DNA of 64,000 nucleotides from an uncultured Anaerolineae bacterium (GCA_934216615.1 CAKQCB010000003.1:248001-312000), one strand, 5' to 3'; shown: positions 7,849 to 17,221, counted from the first letter of the stretch. The notes: generated from the letters alone by a model not told the origin. Translations and numbers: made by a program.

Positions 7849-8844
7849 GTGATTACATCGGTTCCACTTCCGGATATATTCTGCCCTTTCCCCTCAGCAA
7901 TCAGCTCTCATGTGGAAACAGTGCAAGAGAGCATCAACTTTTGGATGCATCATCGCGGCTACTTTAAGACAGAAAAATCATATAAACATTTTCAAGCGGG
8001 CAAGTTCGCATGGACTACTGGACGTGCCCACCCCACTGCATCTGCTGAAGCTTTAACCCTCGTCGCCACATGGATGAGCTGGCTTTTCATGCTGGACGAT
8101 CTATGTGACGAAGCGGATTTAGGCAAAGACCCGCAAGGCTTATACACCTTACATCACAGCATTGTCACACACATGCGCTACCCCCGCCCGATGACCGTGA
8201 ACGATTCTGCAATCATGGTCGGCCTGCATGATATTTGGATGCAGATGCGTGACGGAGCGCCTGAAGGTTGGGTTGAGCGTTTCATCGACACCTTTGAAGA
8301 TTATGCGGTTGGGTGCTTGTGGGAAGCTCAAAACCGCGCGGAAAATCTCACGCCATCTTTGGCAGACTACCTCATCATGCGTCGTAAAACCTCAGCCCTC
8401 TACATCTTTTTTGATCTGATCGAACGGGCGGACGCGGTTCATCTGCCCGTTGAGGTGTTGAACAACGAGATCATCGTTGAGCTGAAGGCAATGGCAAATG
8501 ACGGTGTAGCGTGGTTCAACGATATCGTATCGCTCGAAAAAGAAATTCGTAATCAGGATGTCCACAATCTTGTGTTGGTACTACAAGCTGAACAAGACCT
8601 AACGCTGGCAGAGGCGATTCACGAAGCTGTGAATATGTTCAACGAACGGATGCGCGCTTATGTTGCGCTTGAAACACAAGTACCTGCTTTCGGTACAGAG
8701 GTCGATGCCGAAGTAAAACGTTATTTAGAGGGTTTGCGCTATTGGGTTCGGGGCAACATCGACTGGTCTTATGAAACAGGCCGTTACGGGCAATCATCTG
8801 CCGAACGGAACGCGATTCGTTTACCCGAACAATCCATTAAATGA
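7849..8844 (+). CDS. Class I terpene synthase
   Basis: A 331-residue cytoplasmic enzyme that should ionise a prenyl diphosphate with Mg2+ and cyclise it. I favour the GTG at 7849, which has GAGG 6 bases upstream; a GTG at 7837 in the same frame has none. The aspartate-rich motif MLDDLCDE is at about 82-88. The second metal site NDIVSLEKE is at about 224-232, exactly N-D-x-x-S-x-x-x-E. The diphosphate-sensing region is YLIMRRKTSA, and the C-terminal R-Y pair is in ETGRYG. Length and motifs fit bacterial sesquiterpene or monoterpene synthases rather than the longer 2-methylisoborneol synthases with a proline-rich head. A methyltransferase gene follows after 9 bases, so the natural substrate may be a methylated prenyl diphosphate. 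The product cannot be predicted. Confidence 0.88.
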   Translation: MITSVPLPDIFCPFPSAISSHVETVQESINFWMHHRGYFKTEKSYKHFQAGKFAWTTGRAHPTASAEALTLVATWMSWLFMLDDLCDEADLGKDPQGLYTLHHSIVTHMRYPRPMTVNDSAIMVGLHDIWMQMRDGAPEGWVERFIDTFEDYAVGCLWEAQNRAENLTPSLADYLIMRRKTSALYIFFDLIERADAVHLPVEVLNNEIIVELKAMANDGVAWFNDIVSLEKEIRNQDVHNLVLVLQAEQDLTLAEAIHEAVNMFNERMRAYVALETQVPAFGTEVDAEVKRYLEGLRYWVRGNIDWSYETGRYGQSSAERNAIRLPEQSIK

Positions 8845-8853
8845 GGGGGATGT

Positions 8854-9942
8854 ATGGTTTCTTCAATCGAGACGCAGCTCATCACAGATCGTCATGAATT
8901 TGCGTCTCACTTTCCTGTGCCAGCCGACATCGAAGCGTTATATGCGGTCGAAGGCAAAAAAGCCTTTGCGGATGCGTTTATCGCTGTGCGTGACCAAGTC
9001 GAGGATGCCTTTTATGCACAGGCCGATCAAACGACCCGTCCGAGCGAACGTACCAAAAAATTCTTAGGAGCAATGGTGAACCCCGTCATTGGCAAACCTA
9101 TGCGCGATGTCGAGCATTTTTACCAGACCTTCGGGCGGTTGATGCGCTGGGCGTGGTTGAGCATCAGCGTAGGGCTGTATGACGAGTCGATTCAGCGCAT
9201 CGAAGAAGTTGGGGAACGGCTCATCGTGGCACAGGTGAATAACGTTGACATCAACTGGCGACCCGCTGTAAGTCACATCACACAAAATTTAGGCGGGCGT
9301 GGTTTGATCGTCGAGGTTGGCACAGGGCGCGGGAACTCGTTAATTCGTCTGGCGACGATGCTTCCCCAAACGCGCATTGTCTCACTGACCATCAGCCCTG
9401 AACAACATGCGATTGTCAGTGAGATTGTGAAACGTATGGGGTTGACCAATGTCGAAGTACGGCTGGGCGATTTGTTCGACCCCACCATGACGGAAGATTT
9501 AGTGGGTCAGGCCGACGCGGCGGGCGCAATCGAGGTCGTGTTGCACTTCCCGCCTGATCGTAAGCTGGCGGGGATGCAGATGCTGACGCGCCTGCTCAAA
9601 CACGGGTCGCCTTTATGTATTGTCGATTCAGCGATCGCAAACCCGATGGGCGCATTTGCCGAACGCTATTATGCCAATCAGAGTATTTATTTTGGGCTTC
9701 GTGAACAGTATTTTGCCCTGTTCGAAAACGCGGATTTAACCCCCGTCGCTTACGTCGATTACACGCCCGATATGAATCAGGCGTTTAAAGAGTCGTCTGT
9801 GGTACTGCGCCGTTTTCGCGAGGCACTGGCGCGTGACTTTGGCTGGTTGATGGGTCGGCTGTGGCCTGAAGTACCGGGTCGGCTTTACATCAAGACGTTG
9901 AAGAATGTCCGTTATGTTCATGCCGTCGGTGTGAAACGATAA
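8854..9942 (+). CDS. SAM-dependent methyltransferase, possibly acting on prenyl diphosphate
   Basis: A 362-residue protein with a class I methyltransferase core. The SAM-binding glycine motif is VEVGTGRGNSLIRLA at about 151-165. The following strand has RIVSLTISPEQHAIV, a pattern also seen in cyclopropane-synthase-like and C-methyltransferases. VRLGDLF marks the next acidic strand. The first 150 residues are helical without a recognised domain. It starts 9 bases after the terpene synthase stop, with GAGGGGG as ribosome site, so the two are cotranscribed. In known systems (2-methylisoborneol, sodorifen) such a pair methylates geranyl or farnesyl diphosphate before cyclisation. The same logic is inferred here. 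Methylation of the cyclised terpene is the main alternative. Confidence 0.75.
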   Translation: MVSSIETQLITDRHEFASHFPVPADIEALYAVEGKKAFADAFIAVRDQVEDAFYAQADQTTRPSERTKKFLGAMVNPVIGKPMRDVEHFYQTFGRLMRWAWLSISVGLYDESIQRIEEVGERLIVAQVNNVDINWRPAVSHITQNLGGRGLIVEVGTGRGNSLIRLATMLPQTRIVSLTISPEQHAIVSEIVKRMGLTNVEVRLGDLFDPTMTEDLVGQADAAGAIEVVLHFPPDRKLAGMQMLTRLLKHGSPLCIVDSAIANPMGAFAERYYANQSIYFGLREQYFALFENADLTPVAYVDYTPDMNQAFKESSVVLRRFREALARDFGWLMGRLWPEVPGRLYIKTLKNVRYVHAVGVKR

Positions 9943-9950
9943 CGTGAGAA

Positions 9951-10001
9951 AGCATCAAACGGCACTCAGTCTGGGGAAATGACTAAGTGCTGTTTGATGC
10001 T
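9951..10001. terminator. 21-bp stem-loop after the terpene operon
   Basis: Arms 9951-9971 and 9981-10001 pair along 21 positions with two G-U pairs and a 9-base loop, starting 8 bases after the methyltransferase stop. There is no T-run, so termination would be atypical. A processing or stabilising 3' stem is equally possible. Confidence 0.5.
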
Positions 10002-10132
10002 CCGCAAGTCACCCTGTATTAAATTGTTCATACCCTACGGCATTCCTACGATGCCTCTTTTTTGTAAGTCCTTCTCCAACTCCTTGTGTATACCACGTAT
10101 CGATCACCGCTTGTATCCACGAGGCATAGCTC

Positions 10133-11140
10133 TTGTCACTCGGAAAAAAACTCGCTCAAAGCGCTTTGAAATTAGGCCATTTTGTCGGCATTCTTTACGG
10201 CATCATGATTTTGTTTTATATCGGTGCGCGTCTCACACTCGGTGAACAGCTCCAAATTGTTGAGCTTTTCAACAGCTTGATGCCGAACATCCTATTCCCA
10301 GCCTTTATTTTTGCCTTGTTGGCGCTATTTCTACAGCCGAAAAAGCTGGCGCTGTTACACATCCCATCGGTCTTGCTATTCTTCGCCTTGTACGGGGCTT
10401 ATTTTCTACCGACGTATCCCGTCGTCGCGCAAGATTCCCCACGCATCAGCGTGATGACGATGAACATCTCACCCCGCGTTGCCGATGCAACCCAACTGAT
10501 CCAAGTCCTGCGCCAGTCGAACGCGCAGATCATCGCACTTCAAGAACTACATCTCAGCATTGCGGAAGTTTTGGCGCCCGAACTCATCGACCTTTACCCC
10601 TATCAAGCGTTACAAGCCAGCGAACAATACACACGTGGCGTAGGAATATTCAGTCAGTTTCCCATTGTCGATGACCAGCCGATTGAAAACTTAGTCCTCG
10701 GCGGACAGTTAACGCATCTTGTCATGGCAGACGAACAGATCATCAGCCTGCTCAATGTGCATCCACCGCCACCCCAAACACCGTATACGGGAATCAATTC
10801 GTCCCTGCGGAACGCTGAAATCAAGATGATTTTGGACATCGCGAGGCGAGAGTTGAACCCTGTTTTGCTGGTTGGTGACTTTAATTCGACCACTCAAAAC
10901 GATGATTATGCGTTGATTACGGAATCCTATCGAGATGCGTTTCTCGAGGCAGGCACAGGCTTAGGATCAACCTTCCCCAATTTTGCGCGCATCAATCCAG
11001 ATTTGAGCTGGCTTCCGCCGATCATTCGTATTGATTATATTTTCCACAGTCCAGAATGGACTGCTTTAAGCGCACATGCTTTTACTGAGAGCGGCGGGTC
11101 AGATCACTACCCTGTATATGCGGAATTAGCCCTGTCTTGA
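10133..11140 (+). CDS. Membrane-anchored endonuclease/exonuclease/phosphatase-family protein
   Basis: A 335-residue protein with three hydrophobic segments at about 17-35, 50-67 and 76-94, then an extracytoplasmic catalytic domain. The start is probably the TTG at 10133, with GAGG 8 bases upstream. The domain shows the marks of the EEP fold: MTMNISPR (N111), IALQELHLS (E138), LLVGDFNSTTQ, the RIDYIFHS strand and the terminal SDHYPVY that carries the catalytic Asp-His. This family includes DNases, sphingomyelinases and phosphoinositide phosphatases, so the substrate is open. The membrane head resembles YafD-like proteins. The gene stands alone, but a second EEP protein is encoded 140 bases downstream in the same direction, which hints at phosphodiester breakdown outside the cell. 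Confidence 0.8.
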   Translation: MSLGKKLAQSALKLGHFVGILYGIMILFYIGARLTLGEQLQIVELFNSLMPNILFPAFIFALLALFLQPKKLALLHIPSVLLFFALYGAYFLPTYPVVAQDSPRISVMTMNISPRVADATQLIQVLRQSNAQIIALQELHLSIAEVLAPELIDLYPYQALQASEQYTRGVGIFSQFPIVDDQPIENLVLGGQLTHLVMADEQIISLLNVHPPPPQTPYTGINSSLRNAEIKMILDIARRELNPVLLVGDFNSTTQNDDYALITESYRDAFLEAGTGLGSTFPNFARINPDLSWLPPIIRIDYIFHSPEWTALSAHAFTESGGSDHYPVYAELALS

Positions 11141-11280
11141 TGATTACAAATTCCATACGTTAAATGTAATCAACAAAAATTGTGCAATTTGTTAATTGTA
11201 ATGAATAGCAATCTTACATAATTTCACTATACTCACCCTCGCTAAAAGTTTCACATTGTTACTTAGGGGGAGTGTTTTCA

Positions 11281-14200
11281 GTGAAGCATCATAGGTTGCG
11301 TTCTCTATCCACGCCATTCAAAGTTTTCTTTGCCTTTGGCATCGTCTTTTTGATTGTCTTTTCAATTTCACCCACCGCACGCGTACAAGCAAATAATACT
11401 TATCATGATCTCTGCGCCGGTAATTTCACCCAAAACTGGACTAATATAAACTTAATCACCACTGATGATGATTGGAGCGGTGTTCCAAGCATCATAGGCT
11501 ATCGTGGGGATGGACTTGCAAGCAGTACAGCAGTGAACCCCCAAACGATTCTTACAGAAGGCACTTATGTCATTGATGTCAACGCAAACCAAACCAATCC
11601 GAATACATTCACGACTGGGGGTGTGACAGAATTTCATATCACAGACCCATCGATTGCATTAACCGGTTCAGGCGCTGCAAGAGCGCCACATATCATCATT
11701 CACCTCAATACCACAGGTGCGTCCAATATTAATATCGCCTACAACCTGCGTGATCTTGATGGCAGTGGCGACAACTCGGTTCAACCTGTTGCTTTGCAGT
11801 ATCGTTTAGGAACCACAGGAAATTTCACCAACATTCCAGCGGGTTTTGTGGCCGATGCTTCTACTGGCCCAAGCATCGCAACATTAGTCACGCCTGTGAG
11901 CGTCACCCTTCCCGTCGCAGCAGAGAACCAAGCACAGGTTCAAGTACGCATCATCACCAGTGACGCTGTAGGTGCCGACGAATGGATTGGGATTGATGAC
12001 ATCAATGTTTCGGGCAGTTGCGCGGGTGATCTTCCCCCCCGTGTGAGCAGTACCACACCTGCAAATGGTGCCCTAAACGTCTCACTTAACCCCACCATCA
12101 GCGTGACCTTTAATGAAACCGTTACTACAACCGCTGGTTGGTACACCGTCATCTGTGCAGGCATTGATCGGTCGGCTGAATTTTCAAACACGCTCGGAAG
12201 TGGCACCACACACACCCTCACGTATATAGGGCCAAATTTACCGCAGTCTGTAACCTGTACTGTGACCTTAAATGCCACAAATATCACCGACAGTGCCAGC
12301 AACCCATTAGATGGAAATAACGACAGCACAGGCGGTGACAACTATGTATTCAGTTTCACTACTGAATCCTTAACCATCACACCCATTCACGATATACAAG
12401 GGCCGGGGGCATCCTCTCCCATCCAGGGTCTAACCGTCACAATTCAAGGGGTCGTCACACAGGTTACCCCCGCACTCAACGGCTTCTTCATTCAAGAAGA
12501 AGATGCCGATGTAGATGCTGACCCAGCCACTTCTGAAGGTATTTTTGTGTTCGTAGGCGCATCACCAACGGTCAGCGTTGGCAACCTTGTGACAGTTCGC
12601 GGAACCGTCACTGAATTTAACAACCTCACAGAAATCACATCGCCCATCATTACGGTAAATTCTGCCAGCGTCACCTTACCCACGCCTACCACCATCACAC
12701 TTCCCATCGCAACTTATGAAGATTACGAACGCTATGAAGGGATGCTCGTTCAATTTAATGGCCCGCTCTTTGTCAACGATGTGTACAATGTGGGGCGTTA
12801 CGGCTCATTCGAACTTTCAAATAGTCGCATCTATAACTACACCCAAGTCAATGCACCAAACACGGCGGGTTATGCGGCCTATCAAGACCAAATTGAAGGG
12901 CGCACAATCCTTGTCGATGATGGCAGTAACGCTCAGAATCCATCGCCTGCCATTATGATCAATGGCAGCGAACTCAGCGCGACCAATCCATTACGCGCAG
13001 GTTACACTGTCCCCAGCGTGACGGGCGTCATTAACTTCACCTTCAGCGAATATGTGTTATATCCAACGGCGACTGTCTCTTTCACAGCGTCGAATCCACG
13101 AGCGACCAGCGCCCCCGCACCTACCGGCACTTTACGGGTGGCAAGTTTTAATGTCCTCAATTACTTCAACGGGGATGGCGCAGGCGGTGGTTTCCCCACA
13201 TCACGCGGGGCAACTTCAGCGGTGGAGTTTGACCGCCAACGCGCGAAAACAATCGCCACAATTTTAGGCCTGCAAGCGGATATTGTTGGCCTTCTTGAAA
13301 TGGAAAATGACAGTTACGGGCCGGAGAGCGCCATTCAGAACCTGATTGATGGGCTGAACTCGGCAGGGGGTGGAACCTGCGGGCCAAACTGGGCATTCAT
13401 CGACCCGGGGATTCCGCAGTTAGGCACAGATGAAATCAAAGTTGCGCTGATCTACTGCGCCGCTACTGTTCAAATTGCGCCGGGCACCACCGTACAATAT
13501 CTCAATACACCTGCCTCGGTTTTTGTGGGGGCAAATACCAACCGTGTCCCCTTAGCTACCACCTTCCAACAAATCAGCAACGGGGCGCGTTTAACCGTTG
13601 TGGTGAACCACCTCAAATCGAAGGGCGGAACAGGCACAGGCGCGGACCTTGATATTGGTGACGGACAAGGAAGCTGGAACCAACGCCGTGTTGACGCGGT
13701 CAATGCAATCACAGCATGGTTGGCAGGTGATCCGACAGGTTCGGGCGATCCCGATTATATTTTGTTGGGCGACTTCAACGCATACGCCCAAGAAAACCCC
13801 ATCACCACCCTCGCCAGTTTAGGCTATACGAACCTTGTCAATCACTTTGCAGGCACGTCGAACACGCATAGTTATGGGTTCCCCAATATTTTAGGGTCGT
13901 TCCCCGAAATCCAAACATGGGGCACGCTCGATTATGCATTTGCGAATGCGCCGTTACTCGCGCAAACAGCCAATGCGGTTGATTGGCTCACCAATGCCGA
14001 CGAACCTCTCATCTTTGACTACAACTTGGAATTCAAGCCTACTTCACCAACGAATCATCAAGTCACGATGTACAACAATGATCCGTTCCGCGCCAGTGAC
14101 CATGACCCAATTGTGGTTGACCTCAACTTAACTGTACCGCCGGTGGTCACACCAGAAGTGACACCGGAAATCACGCCGGAGGTTACCTCAGAAGTCACCC

Positions 14201-14751
14201 CTGTAGGCACACCTGTCGCAGGCGCGACATCCTTGCCAACCGATGGAACAGCATCACCTAACATTGATGTCTTTGACCCTGCCATCAGCAAGCTTGGCAT
14301 CCTGCTTCCGGGTCAAACAGGTGTCACAGGGGAACAACTTGAATGGGTTGTGACGGTGAGCAACCCCAGCAGTGTTGCAGGCTTTAATGTTGTCGTCACA
14401 GATACGTTGATTCCCAACTTACGGATCGACCGCGTCGAAGTCGCGGGTGGGTTCTATAACGTCAACGGCCAAACGGTCACTGTGACATACGGACAGCTGA
14501 ACCCGGGTCAAACCGTCATGTTCAGCATTTTCACCACAACGCTCGACGGGGCAACCGTGAATAACACCGCCTGCGTCACCGCAGACAACCTAGCCACGCC
14601 GGAATGTACAACCGCCCGCCCGATCCAAGAACTGCCCGGCACAGGAGAAACCCCTGTCTGGCGTCAAGGGATCATCGTGCTCGGCGCGAGTATGATCGTC
14701 TTGATCATCGGCACAGCAGGTTGGGTGATTCACCGCCGTAACCTGCGATAA
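11281..14751 (+). CDS. Exported multidomain nuclease with LPGTG-like C-terminal anchor
   Basis: A 1156-residue surface protein, probably an extracellular DNase of the ExeM/NucH type. I choose the GTG at 11281, which has TAGGGGG about 10 bases upstream; the GTG at 11272 abuts that site. A signal peptide lies at about 10-37. Approximate order: a beta-rich N-terminal region to 245, an Ig-like Big_5 module (SSTTPANGALNVSLNPTISV) near 255-355, an OB-fold module (GLTVTIQGVVTQV) near 370-470, and the EEP catalytic domain near 617-945. The last has RVASFNVLN, VVNHLKSKG, LLGDFNAYAQ and ASDHDPIVV. A Thr-Pro-Glu linker and a DUF11-like module follow. The end is ELPGTGE at about 1117-1123, a hydrophobic stretch and a HRRNLR tail, the layout of a sortase signal. 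Whether this genome has a sortase cannot be seen here. Confidence 0.83.
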   Translation: MKHHRLRSLSTPFKVFFAFGIVFLIVFSISPTARVQANNTYHDLCAGNFTQNWTNINLITTDDDWSGVPSIIGYRGDGLASSTAVNPQTILTEGTYVIDVNANQTNPNTFTTGGVTEFHITDPSIALTGSGAARAPHIIIHLNTTGASNINIAYNLRDLDGSGDNSVQPVALQYRLGTTGNFTNIPAGFVADASTGPSIATLVTPVSVTLPVAAENQAQVQVRIITSDAVGADEWIGIDDINVSGSCAGDLPPRVSSTTPANGALNVSLNPTISVTFNETVTTTAGWYTVICAGIDRSAEFSNTLGSGTTHTLTYIGPNLPQSVTCTVTLNATNITDSASNPLDGNNDSTGGDNYVFSFTTESLTITPIHDIQGPGASSPIQGLTVTIQGVVTQVTPALNGFFIQEEDADVDADPATSEGIFVFVGASPTVSVGNLVTVRGTVTEFNNLTEITSPIITVNSASVTLPTPTTITLPIATYEDYERYEGMLVQFNGPLFVNDVYNVGRYGSFELSNSRIYNYTQVNAPNTAGYAAYQDQIEGRTILVDDGSNAQNPSPAIMINGSELSATNPLRAGYTVPSVTGVINFTFSEYVLYPTATVSFTASNPRATSAPAPTGTLRVASFNVLNYFNGDGAGGGFPTSRGATSAVEFDRQRAKTIATILGLQADIVGLLEMENDSYGPESAIQNLIDGLNSAGGGTCGPNWAFIDPGIPQLGTDEIKVALIYCAATVQIAPGTTVQYLNTPASVFVGANTNRVPLATTFQQISNGARLTVVVNHLKSKGGTGTGADLDIGDGQGSWNQRRVDAVNAITAWLAGDPTGSGDPDYILLGDFNAYAQENPITTLASLGYTNLVNHFAGTSNTHSYGFPNILGSFPEIQTWGTLDYAFANAPLLAQTANAVDWLTNADEPLIFDYNLEFKPTSPTNHQVTMYNNDPFRASDHDPIVVDLNLTVPPVVTPEVTPEITPEVTSEVTPVGTPVAGATSLPTDGTASPNIDVFDPAISKLGILLPGQTGVTGEQLEWVVTVSNPSSVAGFNVVVTDTLIPNLRIDRVEVAGGFYNVNGQTVTVTYGQLNPGQTVMFSIFTTTLDGATVNNTACVTADNLATPECTTARPIQELPGTGETPVWRQGIIVLGASMIVLIIGTAGWVIHRRNLR

Positions 14752-14769
14752 AGTCAGTACGCACTTACA

Positions 14770-14800
14770 AAAACGCCTGTGAGATTTTCACAGGCGTTTT
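14770..14800. terminator. Bidirectional terminator between convergent genes
   Basis: Arms AAAACGCCTGTGA (14770-14782) and TCACAGGCGTTTT (14788-14800) pair perfectly around a 5-base loop, with A- and T-runs on the outer sides. It separates the plus-strand nuclease gene from the minus-strand oxidoreductase gene. Confidence 0.85.
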
Positions 14801-14813
14801 CGATTCTCATCAC

Positions 14814-15812
14814 TTAGATCAACACCGTCTTTTTAGAAATCAACGATGCTTTTGAAGCCAACGAGACTTGTAAGGCCAAACGTGCTTGTTGAGGCGTGAT
14901 CACCTGCGAAGGCTCGCCCGCGCGGATACACGCTATAAAATGCTGAAGTTGTTGTACAAACGGATCGTGTTTCTCCACCGCGAGTGAGTGTATACCCGCG
15001 TTTTCAAACACATAGAATGAATTTTCAGGCTGCCCCATCTCAAAACTTGAACCGCCCGCGCGCATTTGGTACTCAATCGCTTCGTGTTCACGCAGTACCC
15101 GCACGCCGTGACGAAACGGAAAACTGTTGGGCATCATCAGGCTTCCTTCAACCGAAGCGGATGCACCAGAAGCATACTCGATCAGCGTCGTGACATGGTT
15201 CCACGCGCCCGAAGCGGTCTGCACCCCTTGCGCCCGAACGCTAAGCGGGGTTCCTAACAGCCAATTCGCCACATCGAGATCGTGAATATGCAAATCTAAA
15301 ACAGCGCCGCCACTGGCTTCAGGGTCGCGAAACCACTCACCCCACGTTGGGAATTTGGAGAGGCGGTACGCGCTCATGAAAAGTGGACTTCCCCCCTGTG
15401 AGTCCGATAGACGCGCTTGGATGGCTTGATATTCAGGCCAAAACCGTAACAGATGCGCCACCAATAAAAGGCGGTTGGCTTTGATAGACGCTTCGATCAT
15501 CGCATCCGCTTCGGCCAATGTGAGCGCCATCGGCTTTTCAACAATCACATGCTTGCCCGCTTCCAATGCGCGGATAGCGATAGGCGCATGTAACGGCGTG
15601 GGCAAAGTGATGTCAATCACCTCAACCTGTGGATCATCCAGCACACGGTCGATCTCTATTTCTGCACGCGCGCCTACCGTCTGCGCAAGCGCGGACGCGC
15701 GTTCAAGCCGTGTCGCGGTGATGGTGTGAATAGCAACGTCTTCAATTTGGGTCAACGCCTGCACATGCGCTTTGCCCATCATGCCTGCGCCTAAAACAGC
15801 CACTTGAATCAT
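14814..15812 (-). CDS. Gfo/Idh/MocA-family NAD(P)-dependent oxidoreductase
   Basis: A 332-residue cytoplasmic dehydrogenase. The N-terminal Rossmann fold has VAVLGAGMMGKAHVQAL at 4-20, and the family's catalytic EKP motif is in VIVEKPMAL at about 89-97. The second half is the beta-sheet substrate domain. A catalytic Asp/His pair probably lies in AVLDLHIHDLDVANWLLG. Relatives oxidise or reduce sugars, inositols and sugar nucleotides. The gene follows a DegT-type aminotransferase gene with a 17-base gap. In known pathways these two enzymes often act in turn on a keto-sugar, oxidising a hydroxyl and then aminating the ketone. The substrate cannot be deduced. Confidence 0.87.
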   Translation of the reverse strand: MIQVAVLGAGMMGKAHVQALTQIEDVAIHTITATRLERASALAQTVGARAEIEIDRVLDDPQVEVIDITLPTPLHAPIAIRALEAGKHVIVEKPMALTLAEADAMIEASIKANRLLLVAHLLRFWPEYQAIQARLSDSQGGSPLFMSAYRLSKFPTWGEWFRDPEASGGAVLDLHIHDLDVANWLLGTPLSVRAQGVQTASGAWNHVTTLIEYASGASASVEGSLMMPNSFPFRHGVRVLREHEAIEYQMRAGGSSFEMGQPENSFYVFENAGIHSLAVEKHDPFVQQLQHFIACIRAGEPSQVITPQQARLALQVSLASKASLISKKTVLI

Positions 15813-15829
15813 CGTTTTCTCTCACCCTG

Positions 15830-17101
15830 TTATTGAACTGTCGAGGCCAATGCTTGGATTTTCCGAACCGCTTCTACAATGTCCGCCATATCTGACGTTT
15901 CGGCCAGTAAGAGATTTTGCGGAAGCCAGACCGCTTCAGAATCACAAGCACGTTCGCTCACAGGGCATACCGCTGCAAACGCTGAATAGTCGATATCTTT
16001 CCCGTATATCCGTTCATCAACAGGAAACGATCCACCTAAAAATTGTTTTTTCTCAAACACGGGGTTTCGATAGATCGGCCATACGTAGCCCGCCGAAGCA
16101 CCTGTTATTCCTTCGGCTTGTAGCGCGTTCACAAAGGCGGTTTTAGAAAGCCCCGAAAACGCGGACGCATCATAGCGGAACATATACAGGTGATAGGCGT
16201 GAACGCTGGTATTCGGCGAAACAGCCACGGGCGAAATGCCTTCAATTTGGCTGAGGTGCTCATGTAAATAGCGGGCGTTCAGCGTGCGTTTTTCGGTCTG
16301 GGCTTTGAGTCGCGTCAATTGGGCGGATAACAACGCGCCTTGAAATTCCGTCATGCGCGCATTGGAGGCTAAAACTTCATGGTTATACCATGCCTTGCCA
16401 TGCTGACGACCTGCCCACACCAAAGTTTCACAACGTTCGGCATAGTCGGCATCGTTGGTGGTGATGATGCCCCCTTCGCCTGCGGTCATATTTTTGGAGG
16501 CTTGGAAACTAAATGAACCCGCATGGGCAAGCGAACCGCACGCGCGGTTTTTATAAGATGCACCGTGCGCATGGGCGGCATCTTCTAATACAAATAGATC
16601 GTGTTCTTGTGCCAGCGCGTTGATCGCGTCCATATCACAGGCTTGCCCCGCAAAATGCACAGGGATAATCGCGCGGGTCTTTTCTGTAATCGCCGCGCGG
16701 ACGCGGTCGATATCCATCGTATACGTGTCGGGGTCCATGTCCACAAAAATCGGGATCGCGCCAATCATCAGCGGGGCGGTGGCCGTCGCAATGAATGTGT
16801 AGGCGGGAACAATCACTTCATCCCCAGGCTTCACACCGCCTGCCCGCAGAGCGATTTCTAACGATACCGTGCCGTTGGTCGTACAAATGCCATAACGACA
16901 ATCATGCGCGTGAGCGAAGTCATTTTGAAAACGGGCGACACGACTAAGGCTAGGGTCTTGCTCATCAAACGAACGCCACCATTCCCCCGAACGAAATACC
17001 TCTAAAAGATGATTTTCCTCTAAAGTATCATATTGCGGCCAGCGGGGCCATGAAGCCATGCGCACCGCATTCCCGCCATTGATCGCTAATTTTTCCGCCA
17101 T
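15830..17101 (-). CDS. DegT/DnrJ/EryC1/StrS-family PLP-dependent aminotransferase
   Basis: A 423-residue sugar aminotransferase of PLP fold type I. The N-terminal SGEWWRSFD region, the cofactor-binding TTNGTVSLEIAL (74-85), the acidic ring-contacting segment VLEDAAHAHGA (D174) and the Schiff-base lysine in FQASKNMTAGEGG (K203) are all present. Members transfer an amino group, usually from glutamate or glutamine, to a keto-sugar or keto-cyclitol. It is the first gene of a two-gene operon with the Gfo/Idh/MocA oxidoreductase. A strong terminator at 17152-17182 separates it from the glycosidase gene upstream, so the glycosidase need not be co-regulated. A catabolic or an amino-sugar biosynthetic role are both possible, since no nucleotide-sugar genes lie nearby. 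Confidence 0.88.
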   Translation of the reverse strand: MAEKLAINGGNAVRMASWPRWPQYDTLEENHLLEVFRSGEWWRSFDEQDPSLSRVARFQNDFAHAHDCRYGICTTNGTVSLEIALRAGGVKPGDEVIVPAYTFIATATAPLMIGAIPIFVDMDPDTYTMDIDRVRAAITEKTRAIIPVHFAGQACDMDAINALAQEHDLFVLEDAAHAHGASYKNRACGSLAHAGSFSFQASKNMTAGEGGIITTNDADYAERCETLVWAGRQHGKAWYNHEVLASNARMTEFQGALLSAQLTRLKAQTEKRTLNARYLHEHLSQIEGISPVAVSPNTSVHAYHLYMFRYDASAFSGLSKTAFVNALQAEGITGASAGYVWPIYRNPVFEKKQFLGGSFPVDERIYGKDIDYSAFAAVCPVSERACDSEAVWLPQNLLLAETSDMADIVEAVRKIQALASTVQ

Positions 17102-17151
17102 ACTCCCTCCATTAATTTCGCAAAAAACATCCTGTATTAAGTACCGTCTAT

Positions 17152-17182
17152 AAAAAAAGTGAGGTGTTTTACGACCTCACTT
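17152..17182 (-). terminator. Terminator of the GH5-like gene
   Basis: On the minus strand a 9-bp stem (17157-17165 with 17174-17182) is followed by a run of seven Ts. It lies 39 bases past the stop of the glycosidase gene and just before the aminotransferase start. Confidence 0.85.
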
Positions 17183-17221
17183 CAACACAATTCATAGAGA
17201 GATGTGTTTACCCATCACCGT

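Noticed and set aside
9979..10245. 88-codon plus-strand frame after the terpene operon
   Set aside because: It begins inside the stem-loop and overlaps the EEP gene out of frame.
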